Notes: generated by a model from the sequence alone, not told the origin. Positions 45,031-57,868 are shown, numbered from the stretch's first letter. The stretch is DNA of 64,000 nt from Torreya grandis (GCA_037957365.1 JARHVA010000006.1:12668001-12732000), one strand, 5' to 3'. Translations and numbers: made by a program.

Positions 45031-45404
45031 AATGAGTAACACTAGAATATATATTTTGATTAATCATTCACATCACATGGATTAAGGGTAGGCCTATTAT
45101 GTAGTATACCATAAGGAGATCTTATCCCTAAAACAATCTATTCAGTTTTCCGTGTACTAATAACATGGCTAAATATGAAGCACTTATCACAGGGATTTAA
45201 TGAGTAGTATAATGGAATATTCAATATCTCAAGTTTTATGGTGATTTTTAGTTAACCATCAACTAGGTTACAGACCACTTTGAGACCAAAGATGGCAAAC
45301 TAGTACATAAAAAGCCATGGTTGATACTCTCAAATAGTCAATTTTTGACATATAATTTGAACAAATTACTAGGGCTAGTAAGCAATGGATACCATGGTCT
45401 CCAT
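45031..45404 (+). pseudogene. pol: Element A: archaeal-type RNase H (aRNH)
   Basis: NIYFDxSFTSHGLRVGLL, the segment with IPKTIYSVF, and TWLNMKHLSQGFN near 45165-45205 in a slightly shifted frame, then NISSFMVIFS and the end near 45370. The order RT, RNase H, aRNH is the usual Tat order. It ends in a linker (near 45385-45404, AMDTMVSI-type) that is cut by element H and continues at 59434. Confidence 0.72.
45400..45404. repeat. Left TSD of element H
   Basis: TCCAT against GCCAT at 59434-59438. The element A linker frame rejoins in phase across it. Confidence 0.6.
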
Positions 45405-46824
45405 TGATGATGCCATCAATTAATTTATTTTATAGCCTCATCCATACCTATTATATATCTTTTTCTATGTAAATCCCCATAACCATCCATGACTCATTCA
45501 AATGAATGAATGGATTTATGATTTTATGTGTTTATATATATATATATATATATATATGCTATGAATTAATGATGTTTTTTCTTTGATTAAATTATAATTA
45601 TGTAACCTTATTTAAAAAACATTTGAAAGGTAACATAAGACTATAGTAATCTTGTTTGGGCACAACACTTATAGAGAATCCCACAAAAAAAGGGGCTTCC
45701 ACCTATAGGTTACTTGTAGCAACTACTAACTTCCAACTATAGGGTGCTTGTAGAAACTATTGGCTTCAACCTATAGGGTGCCTATAGCAACTATTGGCTT
45801 TCACCTACAAGGTGCCCATAACAACTAATGGTTTCCACCTACAAGTTTCCCATAGAAACTATTGGTTTCTACCGGTAGGTTACCTACAACAACTATAGGT
45901 TTTCACCTACATGAACCCATAACAACTATGTAGAGGAGAACTATTATTGTGATAAGATGTGATTATATCTTAAGGATACATCTAGCTATCTTAGAAATCG
46001 AGTGGATGATTGAAGAGGATCCTCCATATCTATTGCATAAACTGCTCACATGTAAAGAATCTTAGATGTGCTATCAAAATGAGTAAGACAAGGACAATGG
46101 AAAGGAGACAAAGAGAAGTAAAAAAAACAAAATATTATATATTGTCCTTAACCTAGTCAGGCCTAAAACAAGTAACGTTAGTTACTAACCACCTAAATGT
46201 TGACTAGGTCAATCCCCAAAATATTTGTACTTTTCCTAGTTTAGTGTTTTTAGTTAAATCTAATAAAATTGCCTTATGTATTTAATGGTAGAACCTAGAT
46301 TAGATTAAGGGTTAAATAGATAATAACAGAGTAGTAGAAGTGTAGAATTCATTGCATTCTAAATATTATAATCTTTTATAAAAATCTTTAATTGCTACAA
46401 ATCTGAGTAATGAGAAGGTTGATTCTATAATAATCTTTTGGAAGTCTCTTGGAGAAGAATTGGAACTTAGTTTTGAATGAGGAAGGGACCCCTCGGAAGG
46501 AGTTATAGTGAATATCCTATCCCTCTTTAGTTTAAGTGTGTTGTGTAAGTTGATTTCATTATTAGTTTGATTATATAAAGTGTGATTCATAAGTGTGAAG
46601 TATTTATGTATTTCTATATTTTTGTTATAATAATTTCATAGTATAACTATCTGGTGAATTCATTATAAGTTCATTGTATTGCAACTAGTAAGCAAGTTAA
46701 TCTGTGGATCAATAATGCATATATAGTGATAACATACATAAAAATTCTACGTACCCTAGGTTGACAATTAATGTTAATCAAACTCAATATTTTGGTATTA
46801 ACTGGGTAATAAGTTTGCACAACA
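45405..46824 (+). repeat. 5' LTR of element H
   Basis: Starts TGATGATGCCATCAATTA and ends GCACAACA. It contains a TA microsatellite (45533-45557) and seven units of a 34-bp repeat (45697-45935). It pairs with 57869-59433. The minus-strand frame 46366-46590 and its counterpart 58923-59207 in the other LTR are similar only because they lie in the LTR. Confidence 0.9.
45697..45935. repeat. 34-bp minisatellite in the 5' LTR of H (7 units)
   Basis: Units of the type CTTCCACCTATAGGGTGCCC followed by ATAGCAACTATTGG, about 70-85% alike. The 3' LTR has nine units at 58250-58552. Confidence 0.9.
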
Positions 46825-46827
46825 TTT

Positions 46828-46845
46828 TGGCATTATTGTCAGAGA
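46828..46845 (+). promoter_or_regulatory. PBS of element H (tRNA-Asp type)
   Basis: TGGCATTATTGTCAGAGA three bases after the LTR. Compared with the expected complement of plant tRNA-Asp, 11 of 18 bases match and all seven differences are C-to-T or G-to-A. The same primer is common in Athila and Tat. Confidence 0.68.
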
Positions 46846-46888
46846 GGGTATCAATTATTACTTTCTAGATCAATTATTGATTTTCAAG

Positions 46889-47096
46889 ATTGATTAATGC
46901 ACTATCCTACCCAACTAGGAAAGTTGAGTGAGGAAACTATGGTGTCTTATGTTAGATGTCTAATTTCTTGGATGTTGATGGTGCACAACATTTTTAATGC
47001 ACTGTCCCACCCAGCTGGGCAAGTCGAGTGAAGGGACTATGGTGTCTTATGCCATATGTCTAAGTTATTAGATGTTGATGGTGTACAAATTTTATT
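46889..47096. repeat. 105-bp tandem duplication in the leader of H
   Basis: Two units start AATGCACTxTCCxACCCA. Both contain ACTATGGTGTCTTATG and end GATGTTGATGGTG(C/T)ACAA. Confidence 0.88.
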
Positions 47097-47984
47097 GCCT
47101 CTTTACAATATTGTGATTTATGCAGTGGTTTTTTTTATAATTTACTTTCTTGCAAGAATGATTTACTTTTTGCAAAGTGTGCCTTTCATATCTTTCTTTC
47201 TAGAGTAATTTTACTACTTTCTAGAGTTATTTTCCCACTTTCAGTAGATAAATTTACTACTTTATATAAGTAAAATCTTAATTCTAATCATTTTAATTTT
47301 TGTACTCCTTTATTTCTCTACATTTTATTTTTTACTTATTTTGAAAAACCCCCTAGAACACACAAAAAATAGACTAACCCTATGTAAGAAGGGACATGAT
47401 AGCTAATGGAGTGGCATAATGTTTATGCAGAGAGAAAGATTCTTGAGGGAGATTCCTACCAAACAACCCACAAGTTGCTACTAGGAAAAAACCACAAATA
47501 ATGTTAGTAGCTAAGAATCCTATTTAAAAATAAACCATAAGTCAAAAGGCTCTTAAAGAAGGGAATACTACAAACTAAAGGAAGTAGCTTGTAGAAGAAA
47601 TACTATTAGATTTAAAAAAGGAAATAGAAGTAAAGGAAGTATTAGTTGAGTTAGTAAAGAGAAATAAAGGAGAACTTCACAAACTAGACACTGCAAAGAG
47701 TAACATCAGAATAACATTCCAACAAGGTTTTCTTGATCAAATCAAAGAAAGCTCAAGGGAGTCTTCAGACTTGTCATTATATAAAAAGATTTTAGATCAA
47801 CAGATAAATGTTTAATATCATTCTAATGAAGGTACTGATATAGAATTTGAAGATGTGATCTTGAGTACCTTTGATATCCATATCAAAATAAAAGCCATCA
47901 TGAATGGAGGAGACTTTATGGATGACAATAGAACTCCAGACATAGTTACTTTTGAATTTCCTATTCTAGATACAATAGGCATAA
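47097..47984 (+). other. Leader and gag N-terminus of element H
   Basis: From about 47460 the frames are Lys/Glu-rich and may be the start of gag. No motif can be named. The part before that is non-coding. Confidence 0.45.
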
Positions 47985-48900
47985 CATAAATAAAAAATAT
48001 CCCACCTTCAGCCTTACCTAATTTCAAAGGTACATTATTATAATATCTAGACACATTTTGTTTGAATTTTATATCCTCTATAGAAGCTATGACTATAGGC
48101 AAGATGCATAGAAATTGAAACTTTTTCTAGCCACACTCAAAGACTCAACACTTCGTTGGTTCATGGGACTAGGTAGTAGTTAAATCCACACTTGGGAGGA
48201 CATGAAAAATAAATTTCTAGATAAGTATCAGTAATATGAATGAAAAATAAATTATAGAATAAATGACATCTTCAGGATGACTCAATAAGGAGATGAATCT
48301 TTAGAAGACTATGTTAAATGATTAATGTTCAGTGTACAAAAAATCAAGAAAAGTGCACTAGGAGAAGAGCCTCTAAAATTCATCTTCCTGAAAAGAGTCA
48401 AAAATATTATCTATAAGCCTTGGACCTAATGAGTAAGGGAGATATCTCCCACCTACCATTCACAAAGATCAAGGAGTTGAGAAAAAAGTATTCTAGGTCT
48501 ACCATAAATAAAGTTAGGGGCAACAATCTTCCATTGGTAGCTACAAGTGGCCTATCAAAATCTAAAGTTAGTAACCTATTACAAGACATGAAATAATATA
48601 TCATTAGTCACTTGGACACCCAATTGAATAGCCTATTCTCAATGCAAAATAAAATAGTCTTAGATCAAGCTTTGACCATCTATTGTCCAGATTGTAAGAA
48701 GAAGAAGATAGATTGTAGATGTCATGAGGTTTAGGCTAAAGTAGATAACATCATAGCTGAAGAAATAGAAATAGTAGAGCTACATTTTGTAAGAGGAGAT
48801 AGGGACTCTGTTTTCTATGTTACACAAATAAATCCATGGGTTTAATGACCATCTTATCTAGATATGTGACAAAATACACCTTTTACAAATTTTACCTCCT
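47985..48900 (+). pseudogene. gag: Gag of element H
   Basis: Frames give PPSALPNFKGTLL, then LDTFCLNFISSIEAM, KMHRN, the KDSTLRWFMGLG-type block (48145-48170) and STLGRT...KINF (a WEDMKNKF-type block). Near 48300 comes the EDYVKxLMFSVQKIKKS-like part, and then GDISHLPFTKIKEL. A Cys-rich segment follows at 48680-48730 (CPDCKKKKIDCRCHE), probably the nucleocapsid knuckle. It forms the particle. Many stops. Confidence 0.68.
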
Positions 48901-49639
48901 GTAATTCATAATTTGAAAATACTACTCCCAATTGGATTAGTCCATGGATGAACATCCCACCTCCTAATTTCAGCTTGTAGCCACCTCAGACAAGATACCC
49001 CATTACCTCCTAGTAACTTGCATAAAATCTATTCTCACCTTTGATACAATCTTGGAAACTACTCCAATGCCCACCCTTCACAAACTAGTGGAAACAACTT
49101 TAGAGACCCAATCAACCTTGGGAAAACCATCAAGGAGGATTCCCTCTATAAAAATAATAACAACCTCTTTCTCTTATGTTGAATACATAAGTTTAACCCA
49201 AGCCTAACCAGCTCCCTACCCAACCCATGCAGAATCCTATAAATAAGTTGGTGTAACCAACATCTAGTACTGAACTTATTTAGTACCTAACATACATAGT
49301 GAACATCCATGGAGTTCACCTACATTTAGATAAATCTCTACCACCCCCAACCCCACCCATAATAATGAATTTAGATCAAAAAACTCTAGAAGACCATGCT
49401 AACCCACCTTCACAACCACAAGAACTCTCTAAACTATCAAATAAATCTATTGATGAAATAGCCCCACTATTTCTAGAACATCTTAGCCTTCAATGCCATG
49501 CAATTGAGCCTAAATTTGATTTCATATGAAATATCAAGAATCTTTGTGTTAAACTTCCTCTCTTCCAAGACATCAAGGATGTGCCCATATACTCCAAATC
49601 TATTAGAGAATTATGTTTATGTAAACCTAGAAGGAAGAA
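48901..49639 (+). pseudogene. Gag-protease linker of element H
   Basis: Pro/Asn/Gln-rich, low-complexity frames, with a 76-codon open stretch at 49299-49529 (PPPTPPIIMNL, PPSQPQELSKLSNK). No domain recognised. Confidence 0.5.
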
Positions 49640-50085
49640 TAAGGTTCCCAATATAATTCATGTGATTGGCCAGCTAGTAGATATTATGCTAGGAAACACC
49701 CTACCAAAGAAATATTCAGATTCAAAATGCCTACTAGCAATAGTCTAGATCTATGAGCAGTAGTTGTCCAATATATTGATAGACCTAGAGGATATAATAA
49801 ATGTAATGATAAATGAAACCATAAAAAAACTATGGTTGAATAATATTTTTCACACATTTATAATGTTGAAAATGGTTGATAGGTCTATAGATAGACCAAA
49901 AGGAGTAATTGAAGATCTAGTCATTACTATAGATTCTTGGGAGTATCCTATAGATTTCACTATGTTACAACTAAAGTATAATTTGGGTGGATACCCTCTT
50001 ATATTAGGATGACCTTGGCTTACCACAACTAATGCCTTCATCATTTGTAGATCAAGTAACATGTTGATATCCAATGACAACACAC
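49640..50085 (+). pseudogene. pol: Aspartic protease of element H
   Basis: An 82-codon open frame at 49764-50012: NILIDLEDIINVMINETIKK (active site near 49782, with Glu where Gly is needed), LKMVDRSIDRPKGVIEDLVI, IDSWEYPIDFTMLQLKYNLG and the closing GGYPLILG. After a stop, PWLTTTNAFIICRSSNMLIS continues. Domain order and length are those of plant non-chromoviral gypsy proteases. It cleaved Gag-Pol. Inactive because of the active-site change. Confidence 0.83.
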
Positions 50086-50729
50086 TAATAAGTTGGTCAT
50101 CTATCCTCTAGCACAACCAACCTTGGCACCTGAGCATACATTATGGGATGAAGAAGATGAGATATACCAACCTCCCTTGATTCATGTATTCGCCATAGAC
50201 CATGCATGCACCTTGGATGATCAAGAGGAAGATACAATTCTCTCTAATGTTTTCTAAAATAATTACCAAATTCATTTTTTAGATCTCAACCATCTATAAT
50301 GTGTTGAGTACCTATTTTCTAACCTATGGGAAGAATATAATTTTGATGCATCTATATAAGAAATATTCCACCAATTAGTGCCTCATAACTATAGACAAAC
50401 CAAATCCATTAAAAATATAGAAATGATGAAATCATTCTCATGATAAATTAAAATCTTTCTAAGAAAAACATTGCTTATTAATAGTAAGTTGGAGTCAAAT
50501 GAGTAAAAGTGCATAGTTAATATGTTACATACAAACCAATGCATTTTTAAATGGGATTATGAGGATATGCAAGGAATCAGCCTAGAAACATGTACACATC
50601 ATATCTATATCAAAGAAGAGTGCCAACTAATTAGACAGCCACAATGTAGGATGAATCTAGCTCTTAGAGAAATAGTTAGTGAAATTGTAGAAACTCTTGA
50701 CTACTAGATTTATATATGCCATCTTAGAT

Positions 50730-51480
50730 ACTAAATGGATTTCACCATTGGTAATTTTACCCAAAAAAATGGAGAATGGAATGTATGCATAGATTATAAT
50801 TATCTTAAAATAACAACTAGAAATGATCACTTTCCTCTAGCCTTCATTGATCAGGTGTTAGACACACTAGCATGAAATAAATATTTTATTTTTTTGGAAA
50901 TGGTTACAATCAAATTAGAATTTCTCTTGAATACTAGGGGAATACCACCTTCACTTTTCCTTGTATTACTTATTCTTATGATATATTACTTTTTGGATTG
51001 TGTAATACTACTACAACATTCTAGAGGGTTAACTTGAGTTTCTTTACAGATATGGCCAATGAATGTGTACAAATACTTATGGATGACTTGAATATTTATG
51101 GATAAACATTTGATGAGTTCTTAAAGAACATGGAGAAAGTGTTGCAATGCTATCAGGAACACCATTTGTCTTTAAGTCACAATAAATGCTACAGTCTTAT
51201 GATATAAGGCATTATCTTAGGCTACCATGTTTTTGTTAGAGGAATTAATATTGACCATAAAAAATCATCATAAAAACCTACATGTTCCTCATAAATAGAA
51301 AGATGTCAAGAGTTATTTAGGACATGATAATTACTATAGAATATTTATCAATAATTTCAGAAAAGTAACATTACCATTGTTCACTCTCTTAATTAAAGAT
51401 GTTGAATTCTTATGGACTCCTCCCTTTGATACAACCTTCAAACAATTCAAGGAATTATTAATGACCACCCCTATTATATG
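50730..51480 (+). pseudogene. pol: Reverse transcriptase of element H
   Basis: Reads WNVCIDYNYLKITTRNDHFP, LAFIDQVLDTLA, then in changing frames the FxCNTTTTFxR-type block (50995-51030), ECVQILMDDLNIYG (active site at about 51079-51090, MDD kept), FDEFLKNMEKVLQCYQEHHL, the ILGYHVFVRGINIDHK block, VKSYLGHDNYYRIFINNF and FLWTPPFDTTFKQFKELL. The VYG-type context and spacing are Athila-like. Several stops and frame changes. From 50086 to 50729 the frames belong to the linker (for example 50522-50707). Confidence 0.82.
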
Positions 51481-51484
51481 TGGT

Positions 51485-51905
51485 CCTAATTGAAATACTC
51501 CCTTCCATATTCATATAGATGCTTTAGATACTACCCTAGGAGTTGTGTTAGGCCAAAAATAAGAAGCACTTAATTATGCCATATATTATATATGCAAGAA
51601 AAAATAGGCATTAGAATTAAATTATACGATCACTTAAAAATATTTCTTCATAGTAGTCTATTCTATCAACAAGTTTCATCACTGCATAATAGGTTATCAA
51701 GTATTTGTTCATATAGATCATGCATCCATTAGGTACTTTATAAACAAACTAGCTATCCCAAGTAAAATGATAAGATGACTACTCTTATTACAAGAATTTG
51801 ATCTAATTATTAGATAAGATTGGTAAGGATAATGTTGTGGCTGACTTCTTACTATGACTACAATCCTCTCAAGAAGATACCATAGTAGATGACTTATTTT
51901 CAAAT
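51485..51905 (+). pseudogene. pol: RNase H of element H
   Basis: TPFHIHIDALDTTLGVVLGQ (first Asp kept), ALNYAIYYICKKK, ALELNYTIT, FIVVYSINKFHHCIIGYQVF, VHIDHASIRYFINKLAIPSK, LLLLQEFDLIIR and the VADFLL end near 51840. It follows RT without a gap and there is no second, archaeal-type RNase H, as expected for Athila. Confidence 0.83.
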
Positions 51906-52079
51906 GACCACCTATTCTCCCTCACCCTTACGACACCTTGGTATGTTGATATTGCTAACTACCTTGTAATAAGGTTACTTTCATAACACTTCCTCCCTAA
52001 ATAAAAAAGAGCTTTGATTCAAAAAAGTGGTAGGTATTCATGGCTATCCATATATTTTTTCTATATTAGGCCTAACTCC

Positions 52080-53330
52080 ATCAAAATGTCTTAGAGAAGA
52101 CAATGTTCTAGATATCCTTAAAGCTTGCCATGATGAACCTTAAGGAGGGTACTTTGTATCTAAGCATATAACAATAAAAATATTTAATATACAATATTAT
52201 TGGCCCTCACTCCATAAAGATACAATAAGGTATAATACTCATTGTGACATATGTCATCATATGAGGAGAGCCACACGTTTAGATGAGATGACTTTGTAGC
52301 CTCAAATAGTGCTTGAACTAGTTGAAAAATGGGGCCTAGACTTTGTAAGACCTTTTGATCCAAAATATAACAAAAAATAGTATATATTTGTATGTACTAA
52401 CTATGTCATTAAATGGGTGGAAGTAAAGGCTCCTACACAAGGTAAGAATTATAAGGTAGTAGCTTTCCTTTATGAAGAAATATTCACAACATATGGTATG
52501 ACACGAGAAAGAATCACTAATCAAGGACCATAATTCATTTCTATTTTAATTACTACTTTCATCCAAAAATATGATATTAGGCATAAGAAATCAAATCTAT
52601 ATCATATACAGTCTAATGGATAAGTGGAAGTCACTAATAGGGAGTTAAAAAATATTTTGACCAAAACTATTATTATTTCCCGTAAGGATTGGGAGGATAG
52701 ACTTCTTAAAACTATTTGGGATTACATAATCACATGGAAGACCACTATAAGCTTCACCCCATATGAGTTGGTCTATGTGAAGAAACCTATCCTGTCAATT
52801 AAATTTGAGCACAAGACCTTATGGACAATCCTAGAACTTGGGATAGATATATTTGAAGCATAAAAAAAAATCTTATGTAATTGAATGTCTTAGATGAATG
52901 TAGATAGTAGGCATTTTAAAACATAGAACTTATATAGTAATAGTGGATTGGATGACATGATAGGTATATTAAGACTAGGTAATTAAATGTAAGAGATTGG
53001 GCCCTTCTTTTTAATTAAAAATACAAGGATCACAAGGACAAAATCTAGACCAGATGACTTGGTCCATTTGAGATTAAGCATGTTTATGATAATGGAGAAG
53101 TGCAACTCCAAACCATTAATCTAGTGAGATTTTATCTACTAGTTAATGGCCACAGACTAAACTTGTACAAAAATCCACTCACTCAAGAGGAGTTTACCAA
53201 GCACATATGCAAGCAATTACAAAATGGATACAATGAAATACTAGATCAACATGATGTCTTACCAGACAAAGGGAGAATCAAAAAACACACAAATGAAGAA
53301 GGAGAAGACATCTTGGCCCTCCTCTAACAT
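52080..53330 (+). pseudogene. pol: Integrase and end of pol of element H
   Basis: The zinc-binding end is seen as NTHCDICHHM (about 52233-52262). The core follows: LDFVRPF (first Asp, near 52335), YIFVCTNYVIKWVEVKAPTQ, VVAFLYEEIFTTYGM, RITNQGP (second Asp now Asn), KYDIRHKKSNLYH and VEVTNRELKNILTK with the catalytic Glu at 52627. A 79-codon open stretch (52624-52863) and a final 75-codon one (53100-53327, LVNGHRLNLYKNPLTQEEF) end pol. It inserted cDNA into the genome. Stops near 52380 and 52530. Confidence 0.85.
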
Positions 53331-55059
53331 GAAGGATGAGACCTTCACATGGTTCCTAACTAGTCACCCTCATAGCTGACTTGGCAAGGATCCAAAATAA
53401 AAATTCTACTACAAACAATAGTTAGAGTAAAAAAAATAATAATGAAAACCCTTTTTGGGTATTATTGGTAGTTTTTGGGTAGAAAACTAGCCTACTAGCT
53501 AGCTAAAACTATAAAATAGGCCTAAATATAAAACCAACTTGTTGGCTATTTAGGGGTAAAAATTAAAAAGGGAAATAAATAATCATTTTGATAAAAACTA
53601 TTCATCTTCCTCGATTTGCCACGGGCTATTTTTTAACTATTTCAAGCACCTCCCTCACCATTGCTATAGGTATCTTTGTCAACAAAGTTATTACATTAGT
53701 TACTATGAGCTATTCTTTAGCTATTACAAGCACCTTCCCCATAGTTGGGTACAACTTTGTAGTTACTATAGGCTCTACCTATATTTCTTGTAGGTATATC
53801 CTAACACCTATATACACCTCTTTAGTGCATGCAGGTTAGTTCTTCACAAACTCTAAGTTATGGCTTTGGCTATGGGATTTTGAGAAATACATGGAAGACA
53901 CCAGATAAGTTAGAGGAGGATTAGAGAATAAAATTCAAAACATTGCTAAGGAATACCCCTGAATATCATGGTAAGAGCCATAACAAAGGCATACACTTTT
54001 AATCTCCATTTGGAGTGTTGTAGACTAGAATTTATGGTTACAGGGACACACATGAACCACTTTCAACTTCTAGTAATTTCATGGAGATGTTTTCATTATT
54101 AAAATAGTGAGATCTAAGATTATTTTTTTAGACCACAAGTCCCCAGTTTTAAAACTCTATTTATTACTATGGGAAAAATTTACTAGGCACAAAATTCATA
54201 AGGTATAAAACAACATAGAGACAAATCATTAGGAGGCTCATGTAGAGGAAGATCACAAATTAACAAAACCCTCATCTACCCTCTTCCATGTTCATACATC
54301 ACTTAACTTGGATAACATAAAGATCCATAGTGACCACCTTGTATAGGAGGGCAATAATCTATCATCCCACTACAAGACCCCTACTCCAATTCCATGCAGG
54401 TTGTCATGATTACATGAAGGTTACTAAGGGAATCATTGAAGGATAACATCTTATGATCTCATGATAACTCAAGGGGCCCACTTTATTCAAGTTATAACTA
54501 CTAGGATAATCATTGTATTATGGTAAACACTCACATGCCACTTTCCTCTACATAATCCTAGGCAAACCATTAAAAGGTATGATGTATTTATTGGTCATAA
54601 AAAATCATTTTTTATTCTTAATATAGCATGTATTATATAAAAAATCATATTTAATCATTGACAAATCATTCATGAACTCTTGTATCCACTCACACTCATA
54701 CCCTCATCATAACCCCATCCTCTCTCTTTTCATCCTACTCATTCCACGTCACTTGGGGACATGTGACACCTCTTGTAGAGGGGGAAAATGCTATGAGCTA
54801 TCCATTCCATGCACTCTAGGATATTCCATACATTTGGATTGAAGGTCTATGATGACACCATATAATCAATAAGGAAAATAATCACTTTTATTGATTTCAC
54901 TTGTGAGTACACCCCATTCAAACAAAATTAAAGCATGACATTACCTACAACCACAAACCACCATTATTGAAAAAACTTACTTTGATACAAGTAGAATTCT
55001 AGAAACTAAACTAAATGTGATTGAAAATTATCAATTAAAATGGTTTTTATAAAGCTAAA
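53331..55059 (+). other. Spacer between pol and the 3' frame of element H
   Basis: Mostly non-coding. The 83-codon frame at 53588-53839 covers an imperfect tandem duplication of about 90 bp (CTATTTTTTAACTATTTCAA and CTATTCTTTAGCTATTACAA units). The stretch near 54740-54790 (ACTTGGGGACATGTGAC, GAGGGGGAAAATG) resembles the G-rich stretch that follows pol in Athila elements. Confidence 0.5.
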
Positions 55060-57850
55060 CCTTTCTAGAATGGGAGGATCAATTATGAGACAGGAACCCA
55101 CAAATCATAGGCAACTTCAAGGAGACCTAACCAACTGGGTTATCTTTAACAAAGTTGGATGGACCACTTATTTTGAGAAACTGTAGCATTTATTAAAACC
55201 ACTTTCTAGGGAATTTGTAGGGTATTTTATAAGAGATCAAGATATTATACATGGAATTACATTTCTAATCACTAAAGAATTAGTAAGCTAGGCAACTGGG
55301 CTACTAAGGAAAGGAGAAAACTAGGAGGACAAACCCAATGGTTAAAAAGTTAGATACCAGTTCTATTAGGGAAATCAAAGGCTAGTGCTATAAAAAGGTG
55401 GTGTGGAGAGACTCAGACTACCCACATCCTAGAGGGAAGTAGCCTCATACATCATTAGATATATGACTTATGAAAGAAGGTACTTTCTGATTTATACTCT
55501 CTTATTTAAATTATTGAATCACTTAAGACATGATAGAACCATTAATGTTCCAAATCACCTATGGAACATTATAAAAAATATGTCTAAAGAATAAAAGAAG
55601 GGGGTTGAGAAATTAATATCTCATCATTTCATGATATGGTTGATATCTAAACATGGAATAAACACTGTTAAACCTAACTTCAACTAGGAACAATTTATAA
55701 CCCTAGAGACTAGCAAACCTTAACAAGAAAATGGAAATAATGAAGAGGAATCTATTGAAGAGTAGGCTTGATAGATTGAATAGGAAATTATTATGGAAAC
55801 TAGTGCTACTGTATAGCCCATAGCTAATGAAGGTTCATCTAAAACTACTACAAGTAGAAGAAGGAGAAGGACACTAGTCCTGCCTTATTCTGACATAGAG
55901 GAGTAAAATTCACCGACATAAATTAGGTAGAATATTTCTTCTCCCACTATTCTAACTATCTCATCACCAAGGATTTATTCTTCCACCATGGCTCCTTTAG
56001 GGGAAGAGGAATTTATTCCATCAACTACTACACAAAAAGAATAGGTTTCAACAGCCACCCCTCTTAAAAAAAAGAAAAAAATTGAAGAAAACAAACCCCC
56101 TATATCAAGAAGGAGACCTACTCCTAAGAGATCTTAGATAATTAAGAAATAGAAGACAAATCTAGCCTCCTCACCCATAGACATTAGTGAGGATGAAAAG
56201 GAAAAGAAATAACCAAGGATTAAAAATACCTCTGATGGGTTCGATATTGTAGAACGGTCTATCGAAAAAGAATCTGCTAAGGAAGAAGTAAAGTCACCTA
56301 AGTTACCCAGATTCACTGAGGAAGACATGGATTTCCTCAAACACATTGGGTACATACAAGAAGAGTTGAGAATGAAAAATCATCCTATAGAAGAAAAAAA
56401 TTAATTGAAGAAAAAACTATGAAAGAAGAAGCAGAATAAGAAATAGTTCCTCATGATCAGGACTTCCAAACTTTAGAATCAGCCATGAAATAAATATATA
56501 GGTTAAGGAATGAGGTAATAGATTTGAAAGGAATGAGAGGCCTAGAAACACTTCTAGAGGTAGCAAAATTTATAGAACCATCTATAGAAAAATAAAGGTT
56601 ATTAGAAGAACCTATAACAATTTCCTTAGAGGAACCTACAACAACTTCATCTAAGTTACATAGAGATAGCATTAGTGTACCCTCATAGGCACTTGTAGAA
56701 GATAATTATCTAGATTTGGTACCTTTATACAATAGATTTTCTCCTCCATTGACCACCTCAAAAATACCTATAGTAGAGGAAGTAATTGATGTGGATCTTT
56801 CAGCTGCTACATTAGTATAAACTAATGACCTAAATTTTCTTAAAGAAAAATTTGGTGATGATGAAACTTACCACAAGGATTTGGTACAAATATTTAAGGT
56901 ATATGTTGAAACAAGATATTTGTAATATGACTTAAAATAAAGTCTAGAAATGGCTTAAACTAGGATCAATTATTCAAAATAAAAGATTACCAATATGCAT
57001 GAAACCACCAAATTGTTAATGGAGTGTAGATCACCTTGTAGGGTGTATGATGTATACTTACAAGAAAGATGGCTTAAATTCAGATATGACAAGATCTATA
57101 ATGAATAATTCTACATGGTTTATGACCTTAAATATTTTTTTGAAGTCTATAGACATGTTGACCCTGATCTTCAAACATAGTTAACTAAGACATACACCAG
57201 TATGTTTAACCCAATGATACAAATTGGATTTCAAATATATACTTGGGGGATGTCCAATTGAATGTATTTACTTCATATGTTCTTAATGAAATAAGAAGAA
57301 ATAAATAGGTGGAGGAGTATCAATAAAAATAAGCTACCCTAATGATTAAGAGTGAATTAGCTAATTCAGAAGCTATAATAGGTGAATGGATCTCTTTCAT
57401 GAACTTAGATACTCTAATAGCATGGGTCACAAGGAAACAAGTATAGGTTCAAAATCACAACTTGAGTCTTATGGAGGGAGATGGAAAAAAAAATTATTTC
57501 TTGTTCTCACAATTGGGCATAACTCTTTGATGATTTGAAAATAAAGGAGCCTTATTCCCCTCAAAACCTTAGGCAGGCCATACACAGGGTATACATGTAT
57601 ATTGAGCTTGTCAGAAGGAGAAGGATAAAATGGTTGGAGTTGATGTTTTAACCACATATGTTTTGGTTCCCAATTCTTGACTAGGAAGGAGAGGTCTCAG
57701 CTGATAGAAAGGTAGAGAAGAAAAAATGGATGGACAATGGTGATGCTAAAGGTTTATATATATTTTAAGGGTTAGGATGCACTAAGCCCCTATATTTTAA
57801 AAAAATATGGGGTTTTAAAATATATCCAAGGCTTACTCAAGGTCAAGAAA
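55060..57850 (+). pseudogene. Unassigned long 3' frame of element H (env-like position)
   Basis: Protein-like frames extend over about 2.8 kb between pol and the 3' LTR, on the same strand. They include LSREFVGYFIRDQDIIHGIT, INVPNHLWNIIKNMSK, GVEKLISHHFMIWLISKHGI and a basic/acidic Ser/Thr/Pro-rich middle part (55830-56400, with a KKKKKIEENKPP run and RRRPTPKRS). After that come DNYLDLVPLYNRF, FLKEKFGDDETYHKDLVQIF, and RWLKFRYDKIYNE with YDLKYFFEVYRHVDPDLQT. I see no signal peptide or membrane span that would mark an envelope. Athila elements often carry an extra frame here; its role is unknown. About 20 stops. Confidence 0.6.
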
Positions 57851-57855
57851 TATGT

Positions 57856-57868
57856 TAATTAGGGGGTG
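57856..57868 (+). promoter_or_regulatory. Polypurine tract of element H
   Basis: TTAATTAGGGGGTG ends at the LTR start TGATGATGCC. Confidence 0.6.

Noticed and set aside
45697..45935. CRISPR-like regular repeat
   Set aside because: Units are head to tail without unique spacers, diverged, and in a plant LTR; a minisatellite.
55060..57850. Envelope gene of an endogenous retrovirus
   Set aside because: Right position, but no signal peptide, transmembrane span or cleavage site could be seen; left as unassigned.
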